Source of the DNA: a virus
IMG/VR virus record: IMGVR_UViG_3300021180_000436
Span: 1 to 30,489 of that record
Length of the DNA: 30,489 nt
Strand: one strand, 5' to 3'
Shown: in pieces, positions 20,853-27,528 of the stretch
Layout: each line of letters opens with the position of its first letter
Numbering within the stretch: position 1 is the first letter of the stretch
Notes under the pieces: generated by a model
The model's input: only the letters and a program-made list of their open reading frames with translations
What the model was told of the DNA's origin: nothing
The model's database searches: none
Made by a program: the position numbers and the translations under genes

Positions 20853-21062
20853 TCAGGCGTCGACTCGAATCAGATCGGAGACGTGGAAGCAAGCGACGTA
20901 AACGCCGTCCTTCGACACGTTCAAGAATTGGTTGCGATACCCTCTCGGCTCCGACGAAATCGAACCTTTCACGCCCGCATGTTCGCCGGTGCGAATCTCA
21001 ACGTTGTCGCCAATTTTGTATTCGGCTGCCTCTGCCGCGAACTTCTCGATTTGCGTTGTCAT
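20853..21062 (-). CDS. KOW-like small protein (69 aa)
   Basis: ATG at 21062 follows an AAGGAAA ribosome site, and the gene is driven by a good promoter (see 21090-21118). Residues 16-36 (KIGDNVEIRTGEHAGVKGSI) match the KOW motif found in ribosomal proteins and NusG-like factors. The rest is a short beta barrel-like stretch (QFLNVSKDGVYVACFHVSDL). Such a domain binds RNA or RNA polymerase. In this phage it may regulate transcription or translation, which is inference. Confidence 0.6.
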   Translation of the reverse strand: MTTQIEKFAAEAAEYKIGDNVEIRTGEHAGVKGSISSEPRGYRNQFLNVSKDGVYVACFHVSDLIRVDA

Positions 21063-21089
21063 TTTGGTTTCCTTTCTTCTGACATCAAT

Positions 21090-21118
21090 ACTATAGCGAC
21101 GTGCGTAGGGTATTTCAA
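21090..21118 (-). promoter_or_regulatory. Sigma70-like promoter P1 (minus strand)
   Basis: -35 TTGAAA (21118-21113), 17-bp spacer, -10 TATAGT (21095-21090), reading into the gene starting at 21062. The bases around the -10 (GCGCA.GTCGCTA.AGTATTG in pattern) are almost identical to those of the promoter at 21441-21469. Confidence 0.7.
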
Positions 21119-21185
21119 CGGAAAAGCGCCTGCGGAGAAGAATTGTTCAGCGTCTAAGTAACGGGAGTTGCGGCGGTTGTGACGG

Positions 21186-21431
21186 CTATAAACGCGGTCG
21201 GGTTTTCGCCCTGGCTTTCCCGCGCTTGCGGCCCTTCTTCCAGCCCGGTGGGCGCTTGCGTTTGCGGAAGCGGGCCAGATCGGCGGGATCGATCAGATAC
21301 AGGCGGGGATTCACCTTCCGGGCGGGAAGCTCGCCCGAGTCGATGAACTGGCGCACGCGGGCGACGGAACGATCCAATTCCCTGGCGACTTCCGAGACGG
21401 TCAGCATCTTGTCAAGCGGCGTCGCGCCCAT
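21186..21431 (-). CDS. Excisionase-type HTH DNA-binding protein (81 aa)
   Basis: ATG at 21431, with GTG one codon earlier as alternative. The core (MLTVSEVARELDRSVARVRQ then FIDSGELPARKVNPRLYLID) is the winged-helix / MerR-like helix-turn-helix of the excisionase family: VSEVA.ELD.S...VRQFI..G.LPA, with the following strand LYLI. A very basic tail follows (RKRKRPPGWKKGRKRGKARA). It lies at the head of the minus-strand module beside a divergent terminase gene. It may be a phage regulator or excisionase, but no integrase is present in this window to pair it with. Confidence 0.75.
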   Translation of the reverse strand: MGATPLDKMLTVSEVARELDRSVARVRQFIDSGELPARKVNPRLYLIDPADLARFRKRKRPPGWKKGRKRGKARAKTRPRL

Positions 21432-21440
21432 CACGCCAAT

Positions 21441-21469
21441 ACTCTAGCGACATGCGCAGTGTCCGGCAA
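21441..21469 (-). promoter_or_regulatory. Sigma70-like promoter P2 (minus strand)
   Basis: -35 TTGCCG (21469-21464), 17-bp spacer, -10 TAGAGT (21446-21441), reading into the excisionase-like gene at 21431. The element overlaps the region just before the large terminase start (GTG 21472), so the two divergent units may compete. Confidence 0.6.
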
Positions 21470-21471
21470 TC

Positions 21472-23461
21472 GTGATTGAGCCGTCTGTCTCACCCGTCCC
21501 TGATCCGTCGCCGCAGTCAGAGGCAGCGGAAGCGCACTGGTCCGAATCCGAGCAGCGCGCCTGGAGCTGGCCCGATCGGCTCACCCCCAGCCAATGGTCG
21601 GCCGTCCATCGCGTTCTCGCCCCCGGCACCAGTCCCGAGCCCGGCCCGTTCAACAATGACAGAACGCCCTATCTCGCCGGCATCATGGACGCCGCGGTCG
21701 AGGAGGGCATCGAAGAAATCACCGTCGTCAAGGCCACGCAGATCGGCGTCAGCCTGGCGCTTCACAACGTCATCGGCTTCTGCATCGATCAGGACCCCGG
21801 CCCGGCGCTGCTGGTCCTTCCCGTCGAGCAAGCCTGTAAGGAGGTCTTCGCTGAAAAGATCAAGCCGCTCCTGGAAAGCTCCCCGGCGCTGAAGCGCCAC
21901 ATGAGCAGCCGGAAGTGGGACACCAAAACTCACACGATCGTCCTGGATTCGATGACGTTGTTCGGCGGCTGGGCCGGCTCGCCGTCCACTCTCGCCGCAC
22001 GCCAAATACGCTACGTGTTTCTTTGACGAGGTGGACAAGTTCATCGCCTTCTCAGGGCGCGAAGCCGATCCGATCTCGCTGGCCTATCAGCGCACGCTCA
22101 CCTACCAGCACCGCAAGCGCATCTTCAAAGTCTCCAGCCCCACCAATCGCGAAGGGGCGATCTGGAAATCCTACGAAGCGAGCGGCGACAGGCGCCATTT
22201 TGAAGTTCCGTGCCCCTTCTGCGGGACGTTTCAGCGGCTGGTTTTCACGCAGGTCAAGTGGCCCAAGCTGGACATCCCCGACAAGGTACGTCTGGCCGAT
22301 GAGATCCAGGTCAACAAGCTGGCCTGGTACGAGTGCAGCAAGTGCAAGGCGCGGATCGAGGACTCGCGGAAACCCGCCATGCTCCTCAAGGGTCTGTGGG
22401 TCAGCGAGGGTCAGTCGGTCACGCTGGAGGGAAAGCTGATCGGAGAGCGCCCGCGCTCGAAGCGCGTCGGGTTCCACATCTCCTGCCTGTATTCACCGTG
22501 GCCCAGCTTCGCCGATGCCGTCGCGGAGTTCATTCGCTGCGAACATGACCCCGCCAAGACGATGAACTTCCGCAATTCGTGGCTCGCCGAGCCCTTCGAG
22601 TTGCAGGTTGCCAAGACAGCGCCCTCTTTCATCCGCGAAAAGTCGTTCAATGCCCCGCCGCCGGGCATCGTTCCCGCCTGGGCTCGAGCGCTGGTCGCCA
22701 GTGCCGATACGCAAGGGACGACTGCCCGAGATGGATGGTTCCCCTACGTTGTCCGGGCCTGGGGCTATGAGTTCCGGAGCCAACTGATCGAGCACGGCAT
22801 CGCCAACTCTTTCGAGGAGCTGCGGCAGCGGTGTCTGAACAAGGTTTTTCCCCTCGAGAACGGCCAAAATCTCGTCCAAAACGCCCAAAACGCCTCCGTT
22901 TCAGGGGGGGCGGGGGCGACAGGGGGGCAAATCGGGCCGAACGGCATCGCGCCGCAGGTGCTTTTCATCGACTCGGGCGGCCCGCGCTGGTCGGAGGTCT
23001 ATCAATTCGCTCAATCCGATCGCCTGCGCATCCGGCCGACCAAGGGCTCGTCAACGACGCTGGCAACGCTGCTGGGCAAGAGTCACCAGAAGAACCACGA
23101 CATCGTCCTGTTCAACATCGACACCGAGAAGGCGAAAGACCTGCTGTACCGGCTGATTCACGATCCCGATCTGGGCAAATGGGCGGTGAATTCGGGGATC
23201 GACGAGGACTACATCAGCCAGATGGCGTCGGAACACAAGGTTCTCGAGCGGAAAACGGGGAAAGAGCTGTGGGTGAAGGTCACCAGCGGCTCAGCGAACC
23301 ATATGTGGGACACGGAAGTCCTCCAGTGCGCCGCCGCCTTCGATCTGGGGGCCGGCAATCCCGAGCCCCGTCCCATCCAAGTCGCCAATGACCCCAAGCC
23401 GGAGAAACAGAAATTTGACTGGGTGCATTCCCGCCCGCCGATTAGGCCCAGGCCGCGCTGA
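21472..23461 (+). CDS. Large terminase subunit (GpA-like), split by a +1 frameshift
   Basis: Frame one runs from GTG 21472 to TGA 22024-22026 (184 codons) and carries the ATPase Walker A-type VVKATQIGVS (Lys87). Frame two contains the rest. A +1 shift at CTT TGA C (22021-22027) joins them into YVFLDEVDKF, a perfect Walker B motif, and yields about 662 residues, normal for GpA-type terminases. The downstream part has zinc-like CPFC and CSKC pairs and a nuclease region with SADTQ (conserved Asp) and LFIDSGG. The gene packages phage DNA into heads. A Gly/Ala-rich insert (SVSGGAGATGGQIG) is lodged near the nuclease region. Confidence 0.85.
22021..22027 (+). promoter_or_regulatory. Possible +1 frameshift site CTT TGA C in the terminase gene
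   Basis: Frame one reads ...TAC GTG TTT CTT TGA. Reading CTT, skipping T22024 and continuing GAC GAG restores the second frame and the Walker B motif. CTT TGA C is the same seven-base core as the programmed +1 site of bacterial prfB, but no internal Shine-Dalgarno-like AGGGGG is visible upstream. A one-base mutation or sequencing error at this T run is an alternative. Confidence 0.5.
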
Positions 23462-23500
23462 GGTGAAAGAGACGCGAAGACGCGGCGACACGGGGACGCG
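23461..23500 (-). repeat. Dispersed GCGTC repeat, copy 4
   Basis: AGGTGAAAGAGACGCGAAGA and onward, opposite in orientation to copies 1 and 3. It directly follows the terminase stop and is in frame with the methyltransferase leader (KETRRRGDTGTRR). Confidence 0.75.
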
Positions 23501-23501
23501 G

Positions 23502-23519
23502 AGAGGGGGCGAGGGCAAG
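23502..23519 (-). repeat. Dispersed CTCCCCCTC-type repeat, copy 2
   Basis: The run GAGAGGGGGCGAGGGCAA is the purine-strand relative of 13484-13519. It lies immediately downstream of copy 4 of the GCGTC repeat. Confidence 0.5.
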
Positions 23520-23522
23520 ACC

Positions 23523-24902
23523 GTGCGCCTGTTCCGCGGCGATTGCCTGGAGGTGCTACGCACGCTGGCCGCCGACAGCGTCGATGCCATCGTGACTGAT
23601 CCGCCGGCGGGAATTTCGTTCATGGGGAAGGCTTGGGATGACTTAGGCCCCCGTGAAGCCTTCATCGCCTTCCTGACCGAAGTGATGAAAGAATGCTTAC
23701 GGGTGCTCAAGCCCGGCGGTCATGCCCTGGTGTGGGCGATCCCGCGGACGAGCCACTGGACGGGGATGGCGATTGAAGACGCGGGGTTTGAGGTACGCGA
23801 AAGAATTGCGCACATCTTTGGTACGGGCTTCCCGAAAAGTTTGTCCGTGGGGAAAGCGATCGACCGCGAAGCCGGCGCGAAGCGGAAATTCATCAGAGAG
23901 AATCCGCACGCGAGGCCGAATCAGGACGGAAAAACGATTTGGGTCGGAGACAAGCCGGGCAAAGAACAATCGCATCCGCCGATTACCGCGCCCGCCACCG
24001 ATGCCGCGAAGCAATATGACGGCTTCGGCACCGCCCTCAAACCCGCCGTGGAAGACTGGTGGCTCTGTCGTAAGCCCCTGAGTGAATCGACGGTAGCCAG
24101 GAACGTCTTGAAGCACGGAACGGGGGCGCTGAATATCGACGGGACGAGGATCGGATTCGCCTCCAACGGAGATAAAGCAGCAGCAGCAGCAGCAGCAGCG
24201 CAACGCCTGTGCCATGACCAGAACAAGGGGCGGCATGCTTACGGGCAATTCGAGAATGGGCCGGCGTCGCTCGCGCCGTACCTGAACGGCATGGACAAAG
24301 GTCGCTGGCCGGCGAACCTCGTTTTATCCCATCATCCCTCCTGTAACGGCGACTGTCACCCCGACTGCCCGGTGAGGCTGCTGAATGAGCAGAGCGGCGT
24401 CACGCGATCGGCTGGAGTGCAAGCGCCACGCGGGCCGAACTATTTGAACGAGGTTTTCGGCAATGGCTTGGGCGGCGTCGAGAATTCACAGAACCGACAC
24501 GGCGACTCCGGTGGCGCTTCCCGTTTCTTCTACTGCGCCAAAGCCAGCCGGCGCGACCGCAACGAGGGATTGGAAGACGCCCCGAAGAAACACGTCCGAC
24601 GCGACGACGGCCAGCCCTACGGGATGAACACGAACACGCATCGACCCGACGGCAGCGAGCGAAAAGAAATCCCGCCACGAGCGAATCATCACCCCACGGT
24701 CAAAAACACCGACTTGATGCGCTGGCTCATCCGCCTCATCACCCCGCCCGGCGGCACGGTGCTCGACTGCTTCATGGGCTCGGGCTCGACCGGAAAAGCG
24801 GCAGTGTTGGAAGGGATGAAGTTCATCGGCATCGAAAGAGAACTCGCCTACTTCAAGATCGCCCAGAAGCGCATCCGACACGCGCAGTCTCAACCTGAGT
24901 AA
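23523..24902 (+). CDS. Phage DNA methyltransferase, beta-class (N4/N6)
   Basis: The order of motifs is TDPPAGISFMGKAWD (motif IV, DPPA variant, near residue 24) first, and LDCFMGSGSTGKAA (motif I, S-adenosylmethionine site) near the C-terminus. That is the beta class of amino-methyltransferases. GTG 23523 is the proposed start (VRLFRGDCLEVLRTL); the frame stays open upstream through a repeat to 23388, so an earlier start is possible. The family is common in phages and can protect DNA from host restriction. It needs no partner nuclease, and none is seen. A (GCA)7-GCG microsatellite encodes eight Ala in its variable target-recognition region. CDS length is 459 residues. Confidence 0.85.
   Translation: MRLFRGDCLEVLRTLAADSVDAIVTDPPAGISFMGKAWDDLGPREAFIAFLTEVMKECLRVLKPGGHALVWAIPRTSHWTGMAIEDAGFEVRERIAHIFGTGFPKSLSVGKAIDREAGAKRKFIRENPHARPNQDGKTIWVGDKPGKEQSHPPITAPATDAAKQYDGFGTALKPAVEDWWLCRKPLSESTVARNVLKHGTGALNIDGTRIGFASNGDKAAAAAAAAQRLCHDQNKGRHAYGQFENGPASLAPYLNGMDKGRWPANLVLSHHPSCNGDCHPDCPVRLLNEQSGVTRSAGVQAPRGPNYLNEVFGNGLGGVENSQNRHGDSGGASRFFYCAKASRRDRNEGLEDAPKKHVRRDDGQPYGMNTNTHRPDGSERKEIPPRANHHPTVKNTDLMRWLIRLITPPGGTVLDCFMGSGSTGKAAVLEGMKFIGIERELAYFKIAQKRIRHAQSQPE
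24177..24200 (+). repeat. Trinucleotide microsatellite (GCA)7 GCG
   Basis: Seven GCA triplets plus GCG encode eight alanines within the methyltransferase. Length changes would alter the protein without shifting frame. Confidence 0.9.
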
Positions 24903-24907
24903 AGACT

Positions 24908-25132
24908 ATGTCCCTCGACCCCTCCACTGAACTAGCGCTTCTGGAAACCGCCTACCAGAACTACATCACCTCGGGGATCGCCTCCTACACCATCGGGACC
25001 GATCAGGGGCATCGCCAGGTGACCAAGATCAATATCCTCCAGTTGATTACCCGGATGGATCAATTAAGGGCCATGGTGTGGAGGGAGCAGAACGGGATGT
25101 TCCAGGCGGCCAATAACCGGCTGCCGGAGTGA
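24908..25132 (+). CDS. Small head-tail-joining-like phage protein (74 aa)
   Basis: ATG at 24908, six bases after the methyltransferase stop. The product (MSLDPSTELALLETAYQNYI, then TSGIASYTIGTDQGHRQVTK, then ILQLITRMDQLRAMVWREQNG) fits the pattern of gpW-like or DUF6148 phage proteins: a helix-G-x-x-SYTIG strand-helix layout. These often sit between terminase and portal genes and act in head completion. The assignment is by look only. Confidence 0.65.
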   Translation: MSLDPSTELALLETAYQNYITSGIASYTIGTDQGHRQVTKINILQLITRMDQLRAMVWREQNGMFQAANNRLPE

Positions 25133-25135
25133 CGA

Positions 25136-25519
25136 ATGCCGAAGCCGAAGGAACTGGAGAAGTGGAAGCCTGAGTCGCTGCGTCTGGAGATGGCTTGGGT
25201 CGGCAACGGCGTCCTTCTACAAACCTGTTTCGCGGTCAACTGCGATGCCCCGGTCGGAAGCGTCTGGGTTCGTCTCGGAAGCAACTCCTATCGGCAAGCT
25301 GTCTGCGAGGTGATCGACATCTACGTCCCCAAGATTTACCGCCGCATGGGGATCGCCAGCTTCATGATGAAAAGCCTGCTCGACGGCTACGGAATTTTGA
25401 AGACGGGGACGGGCTCGAAAGACGGCGGCATGGCGCTCCTGAAAGCGCTGGGCTGGAAGCGGAACCGCCAAACCGGCGACTGGTATCTTTTCGGCAAGCG
25501 CAAGCGGATTGCGCAGTAG
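25136..25519 (+). CDS. GNAT-type N-acetyltransferase (127 aa)
   Basis: The C-terminal half has the GNAT signature: a beta strand VIDIYVPKIYRRMGIASFMM with the acetyl-CoA pyrophosphate-binding RRMGIA (R/Q-x-x-G-x-G/A), then a helix and a KALGWKRNR end. The first 50 residues are divergent, possibly the substrate-binding part. Substrate is unknown. Phage acetyltransferases can modify host or phage proteins. It lies between small head-type genes, four bases after the preceding stop. Confidence 0.65.
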   Translation: MPKPKELEKWKPESLRLEMAWVGNGVLLQTCFAVNCDAPVGSVWVRLGSNSYRQAVCEVIDIYVPKIYRRMGIASFMMKSLLDGYGILKTGTGSKDGGMALLKALGWKRNRQTGDWYLFGKRKRIAQ

Positions 25520-25522
25520 AAT

Positions 25523-26185
25523 GTGACCGTGCATCCACTGTTCAAATCGGCGCTGGTGGCGTTCGGCTGCAATCCCGCAGCGTCGGATGAGCAGGCATTG
25601 CGGTTTTTTGACAGGTTGCCCCTTGAGGCGAAGAACGCGGTGGACGCCCGGTTCGATCAGTTGATCTGGGATTCTGCAATCTCGCTGGACCGGAATATGC
25701 CGCTCCGCGACTTCCATCCCGATCCCGCGCCCGCCGCCGTCGTCACCGATGATCTGGGGACGTTCTCGACCGGCATGGAAGCGTTCTACAAGCCTGCGCT
25801 GGGCGTCCCATTCGACAGTCTGAGGCCACAGGATTTGCACGCGATCAATTCCATCGCTGCCCAGATCGAGGGGTTCGGCCGCCACAAACAGAGCTACACC
25901 CTGGAGCCCACGCGCTGGGCGAGGTTCAAGGGACGGTTCTATTTCGGCCCATTGCCGAATGGCCAGCCCCGACTGTGGCCCGCTTCCACGATGTTTTGGT
26001 CGGTTGTCGTCGTCATGAACGCGCTCCGATTTCACATGGGATATGCGTGGGCGAGCCAGAATCAATACCGGATTCCCGCCCTCACAGCATTAATGGTCGC
26101 TTGGTTGATCTTGTTCCGGGCGCAGCTTCGATATAGGCGCTGGCAGAAGCAACAGAGCGAGCATCTGAAAATGCAACTGACGTAA
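25523..26185 (+). CDS. Hypothetical phage protein with C-terminal membrane region (220 aa)
   Basis: GTG at 25523 lies 4 bases after the previous stop; another GTG is at 25529. The first 150 residues are soluble, with helical SALVAFGCNPAASDEQALRF and ARFDQLIWDSAIS segments and an LEPTRWARFKGRF basic stretch. The C-terminus has two membrane-like spans (TMFWSVVVVMNALRFHMGY, ALTALMVAWLILF) and a basic end. It could be a membrane-linked phage protein. No family is recognised. Confidence 0.5.
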   Translation: MTVHPLFKSALVAFGCNPAASDEQALRFFDRLPLEAKNAVDARFDQLIWDSAISLDRNMPLRDFHPDPAPAAVVTDDLGTFSTGMEAFYKPALGVPFDSLRPQDLHAINSIAAQIEGFGRHKQSYTLEPTRWARFKGRFYFGPLPNGQPRLWPASTMFWSVVVVMNALRFHMGYAWASQNQYRIPALTALMVAWLILFRAQLRYRRWQKQQSEHLKMQLT

Positions 26186-26193
26186 GGAACCCG

Positions 26194-26496
26194 ATGGCCC
26201 GCATGAGCTGGAAGAAAAAGAAGATCAAGCTGAACGAGACCTTCCGCCATGACGACGGGCGAATTCTGAGCATCGTGCATAGTGTGACGCTGGAGGGTGA
26301 CGAATCGGCGATCGCGGAATTCATCGACAGATTTGACGTTGAACCGCCGCTTGATCCTGATCGACATCAAAGGTGGGAACGGGTACACGGCGAAAGTCAC
26401 GTCCAAACGATGCCGCTGCCGCTGCCGCCTCTGCCCCCTGCGCCGGAAAACGTGGTGATTCGAGAGGGAACGGATCGACCGATGAGGAAATCATGA
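26194..26496 (+). CDS. Small Pro-rich phage protein (100 aa)
   Basis: ATG at 26194 has an AAGGA ribosome site, and the stop is TGA at 26494-26496. The first half (MSWKKKKIKLNETFRHDDGR, then SVTLEGDESAIAEFIDRF) looks like a small alpha/beta domain. A low-complexity Pro/Leu stretch (MPLPLPPLPPAPE) follows. No domain is identified. It overlaps the next small gene (ATGA at 26493-26496). Confidence 0.5.
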   Translation: MARMSWKKKKIKLNETFRHDDGRILSIVHSVTLEGDESAIAEFIDRFDVEPPLDPDRHQRWERVHGESHVQTMPLPLPPLPPAPENVVIREGTDRPMRKS

Positions 26497-26606
26497 CCCG
26501 CCGCGCCTTCTGCAAACTGTTCGCCGCCGCCGCTGCCGCCATCGCGCTGCCGCCGATCGACTTCGCCGCCAGCAACGATGGTGTAGACATCAAACGGAAC
26601 CTGTGA
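26493..26606 (+). CDS. Short twin-arginine signal-like peptide (37 aa)
   Basis: ATG at 26493 overlaps the previous stop, and the stop is TGA at 26604-26606. The sequence MTRRAFCKLFAAAAAAIALP is an excellent twin-arginine export signal (RRAFCK motif followed by an alanine-rich core), but the chain ends 17 residues later. It is therefore either a tiny exported peptide or the N-terminal remnant of a truncated Tat substrate. The following 72-residue frame is not an obvious continuation. Confidence 0.4.
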   Translation: MTRRAFCKLFAAAAAAIALPPIDFAASNDGVDIKRNL

Positions 26607-26613
26607 ACTCCCG

Positions 26614-26832
26614 TTGGTCATCCACAAAGGCCAGAACGTCGGCCCCTCGACAGCCCAGCCGGAAATCCTGCGCTACTGGCAGACGGAAGTGGAGAAGATC
26701 AACAGCCAGACGTGGATTCCCAAGTGTCCGCCCCACTGGCGCATTCAGTCGATCGAGGCGCGTCCGATCGAAGGCAGTTGCGCAATGTTCACGGTCGTCT
26801 ACCGGTTTGAAACGACGACTCCCCTTCCATGA
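26614..26832 (+). CDS. Hypothetical phage protein (72 aa)
   Basis: The frame runs from TTG 26614 to TGA 26830-26832, with no upstream ATG in frame after the stop at about 26582. The product is soluble (VIHKGQNVGPSTAQPEILRY, then VEKINSQTWIPKCPPHWRIQ, ending in a beta-rich FTVVYRFETTTPLP). A weak start and an unrecognised family make this uncertain. The coding bias and run of sensible residues support it. Confidence 0.4.
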   Translation: MVIHKGQNVGPSTAQPEILRYWQTEVEKINSQTWIPKCPPHWRIQSIEARPIEGSCAMFTVVYRFETTTPLP

Positions 26833-26933
26833 CGGATCGCCCTGCGGATGCGCTCCTGTTGCTGGCGCGGCAGGTGTGAGAAATCCCGGCTGATCCACTT
26901 CGCGCGAAGTTTTTTCAATCCCAATCTTGGCAT
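26799..26933 (-). CDS. Possible small Arg-rich protein on the minus strand (44 aa)
   Basis: ATG at 26933 to a stop at 26799. The 44-residue peptide is very basic (MPRLGLKKLRAKWISRDFSH then LPRQQQERIRRAIRHGRG and VVVSNR). It partly overlaps the end of the plus-strand gene at 26614 but mostly fills the 146-bp gap after it. No ribosome site is obvious, so it is a candidate only. Confidence 0.3.
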   Translation of the reverse strand: MPRLGLKKLRAKWISRDFSHLPRQQQERIRRAIRHGRGVVVSNR

Positions 26934-26978
26934 CGACCAGCATTCTAACCGCCGCTGAAAACGGCAAAGGATTTTCCC

Positions 26979-27341
26979 ATGAACCGCGTTGAACAACTCG
27001 CCGGACAACTTCAACCCGCCAAGCCGGACGGCCTCAATCTTGATGACGTCGCCCAGATGCTTTTCGAGAACAACCAGCAACTTATGCACGTGGCTTCCCA
27101 GGCTCGCGGTGTGCATGACACTTGGCGCGGGATCATGTTCGGCGAAGGCCAAAAGGGCGTCGATCCCTCGCCGATCCGACCGGAAGGCCGTGCGCCGCTG
27201 GCCCGTTTGATCCGCGAGCAAAGGGAACTGATCGACGACGTGGAAAAGATGCTCGTCATCCTGCACGAAAATCTCAGCAACTCGCGCACCGAGGTCGGGC
27301 AGCCCCTTGGCGGTCATCAGCAACTCGCCGCCCTCCGCTAA
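26979..27341 (+). CDS. Conserved-looking phage protein (120 aa)
   Basis: ATG at 26979 has an AAGGA ribosome site. The product is helical (MNRVEQLAGQLQPAKPDGLN, then DVAQMLFENNQQLMHVASQA, with RLIREQRELIDDVEKMLVIL), suggesting a small helical virion or regulatory protein. It lies two genes upstream of the portal. No family is recognised. Its stop overlaps by a few bases the end of a minus-strand small gene. Confidence 0.5.
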   Translation: MNRVEQLAGQLQPAKPDGLNLDDVAQMLFENNQQLMHVASQARGVHDTWRGIMFGEGQKGVDPSPIRPEGRAPLARLIREQRELIDDVEKMLVILHENLSNSRTEVGQPLGGHQQLAALR

Positions 27342-27514
27342 TCTTTTCTCGGCCTCTCCATCCATCCGATTCCCGCAGTCAACGCGATCGCGAGCAGAAG
27401 GACCTCCTTCCCCATCGGCGTCGTATGCGCATCTCCCTTTGCTGCCAAGACCCCGAGCGAAAGCAGACAGACGGCCCGCGCCATCGACGTCATCATCGCG
27501 TGAAGAAATTTCAT
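27338..27514 (-). CDS. Small two-span membrane protein on the minus strand (58 aa)
   Basis: ATG at 27514 follows a TGGAGAC ribosome site, and the stop is at 27338. The 58-residue product (MKFLHAMMTSMARAVCLLSL, then GVLAAKGDAHTTPMGKEVLL, LAIALTAGIGWMERPRKD) has two hydrophobic spans and fits no named family. It fills the 187-bp gap between two plus-strand genes and converges on the gene ending at 27341. The ribosome site and membrane profile make it the best supported of the small antisense genes. Confidence 0.45.
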   Translation of the reverse strand: MKFLHAMMTSMARAVCLLSLGVLAAKGDAHTTPMGKEVLLLAIALTAGIGWMERPRKD

Positions 27515-27528
27515 CGGTCTCCATTGTA

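Noticed and set aside
25217-26065. A 282-codon minus-strand frame opposite the GNAT and membrane-protein genes
   Set aside because: It spans two plus-strand genes with sensible proteins and tight spacing, so it is a shadow.
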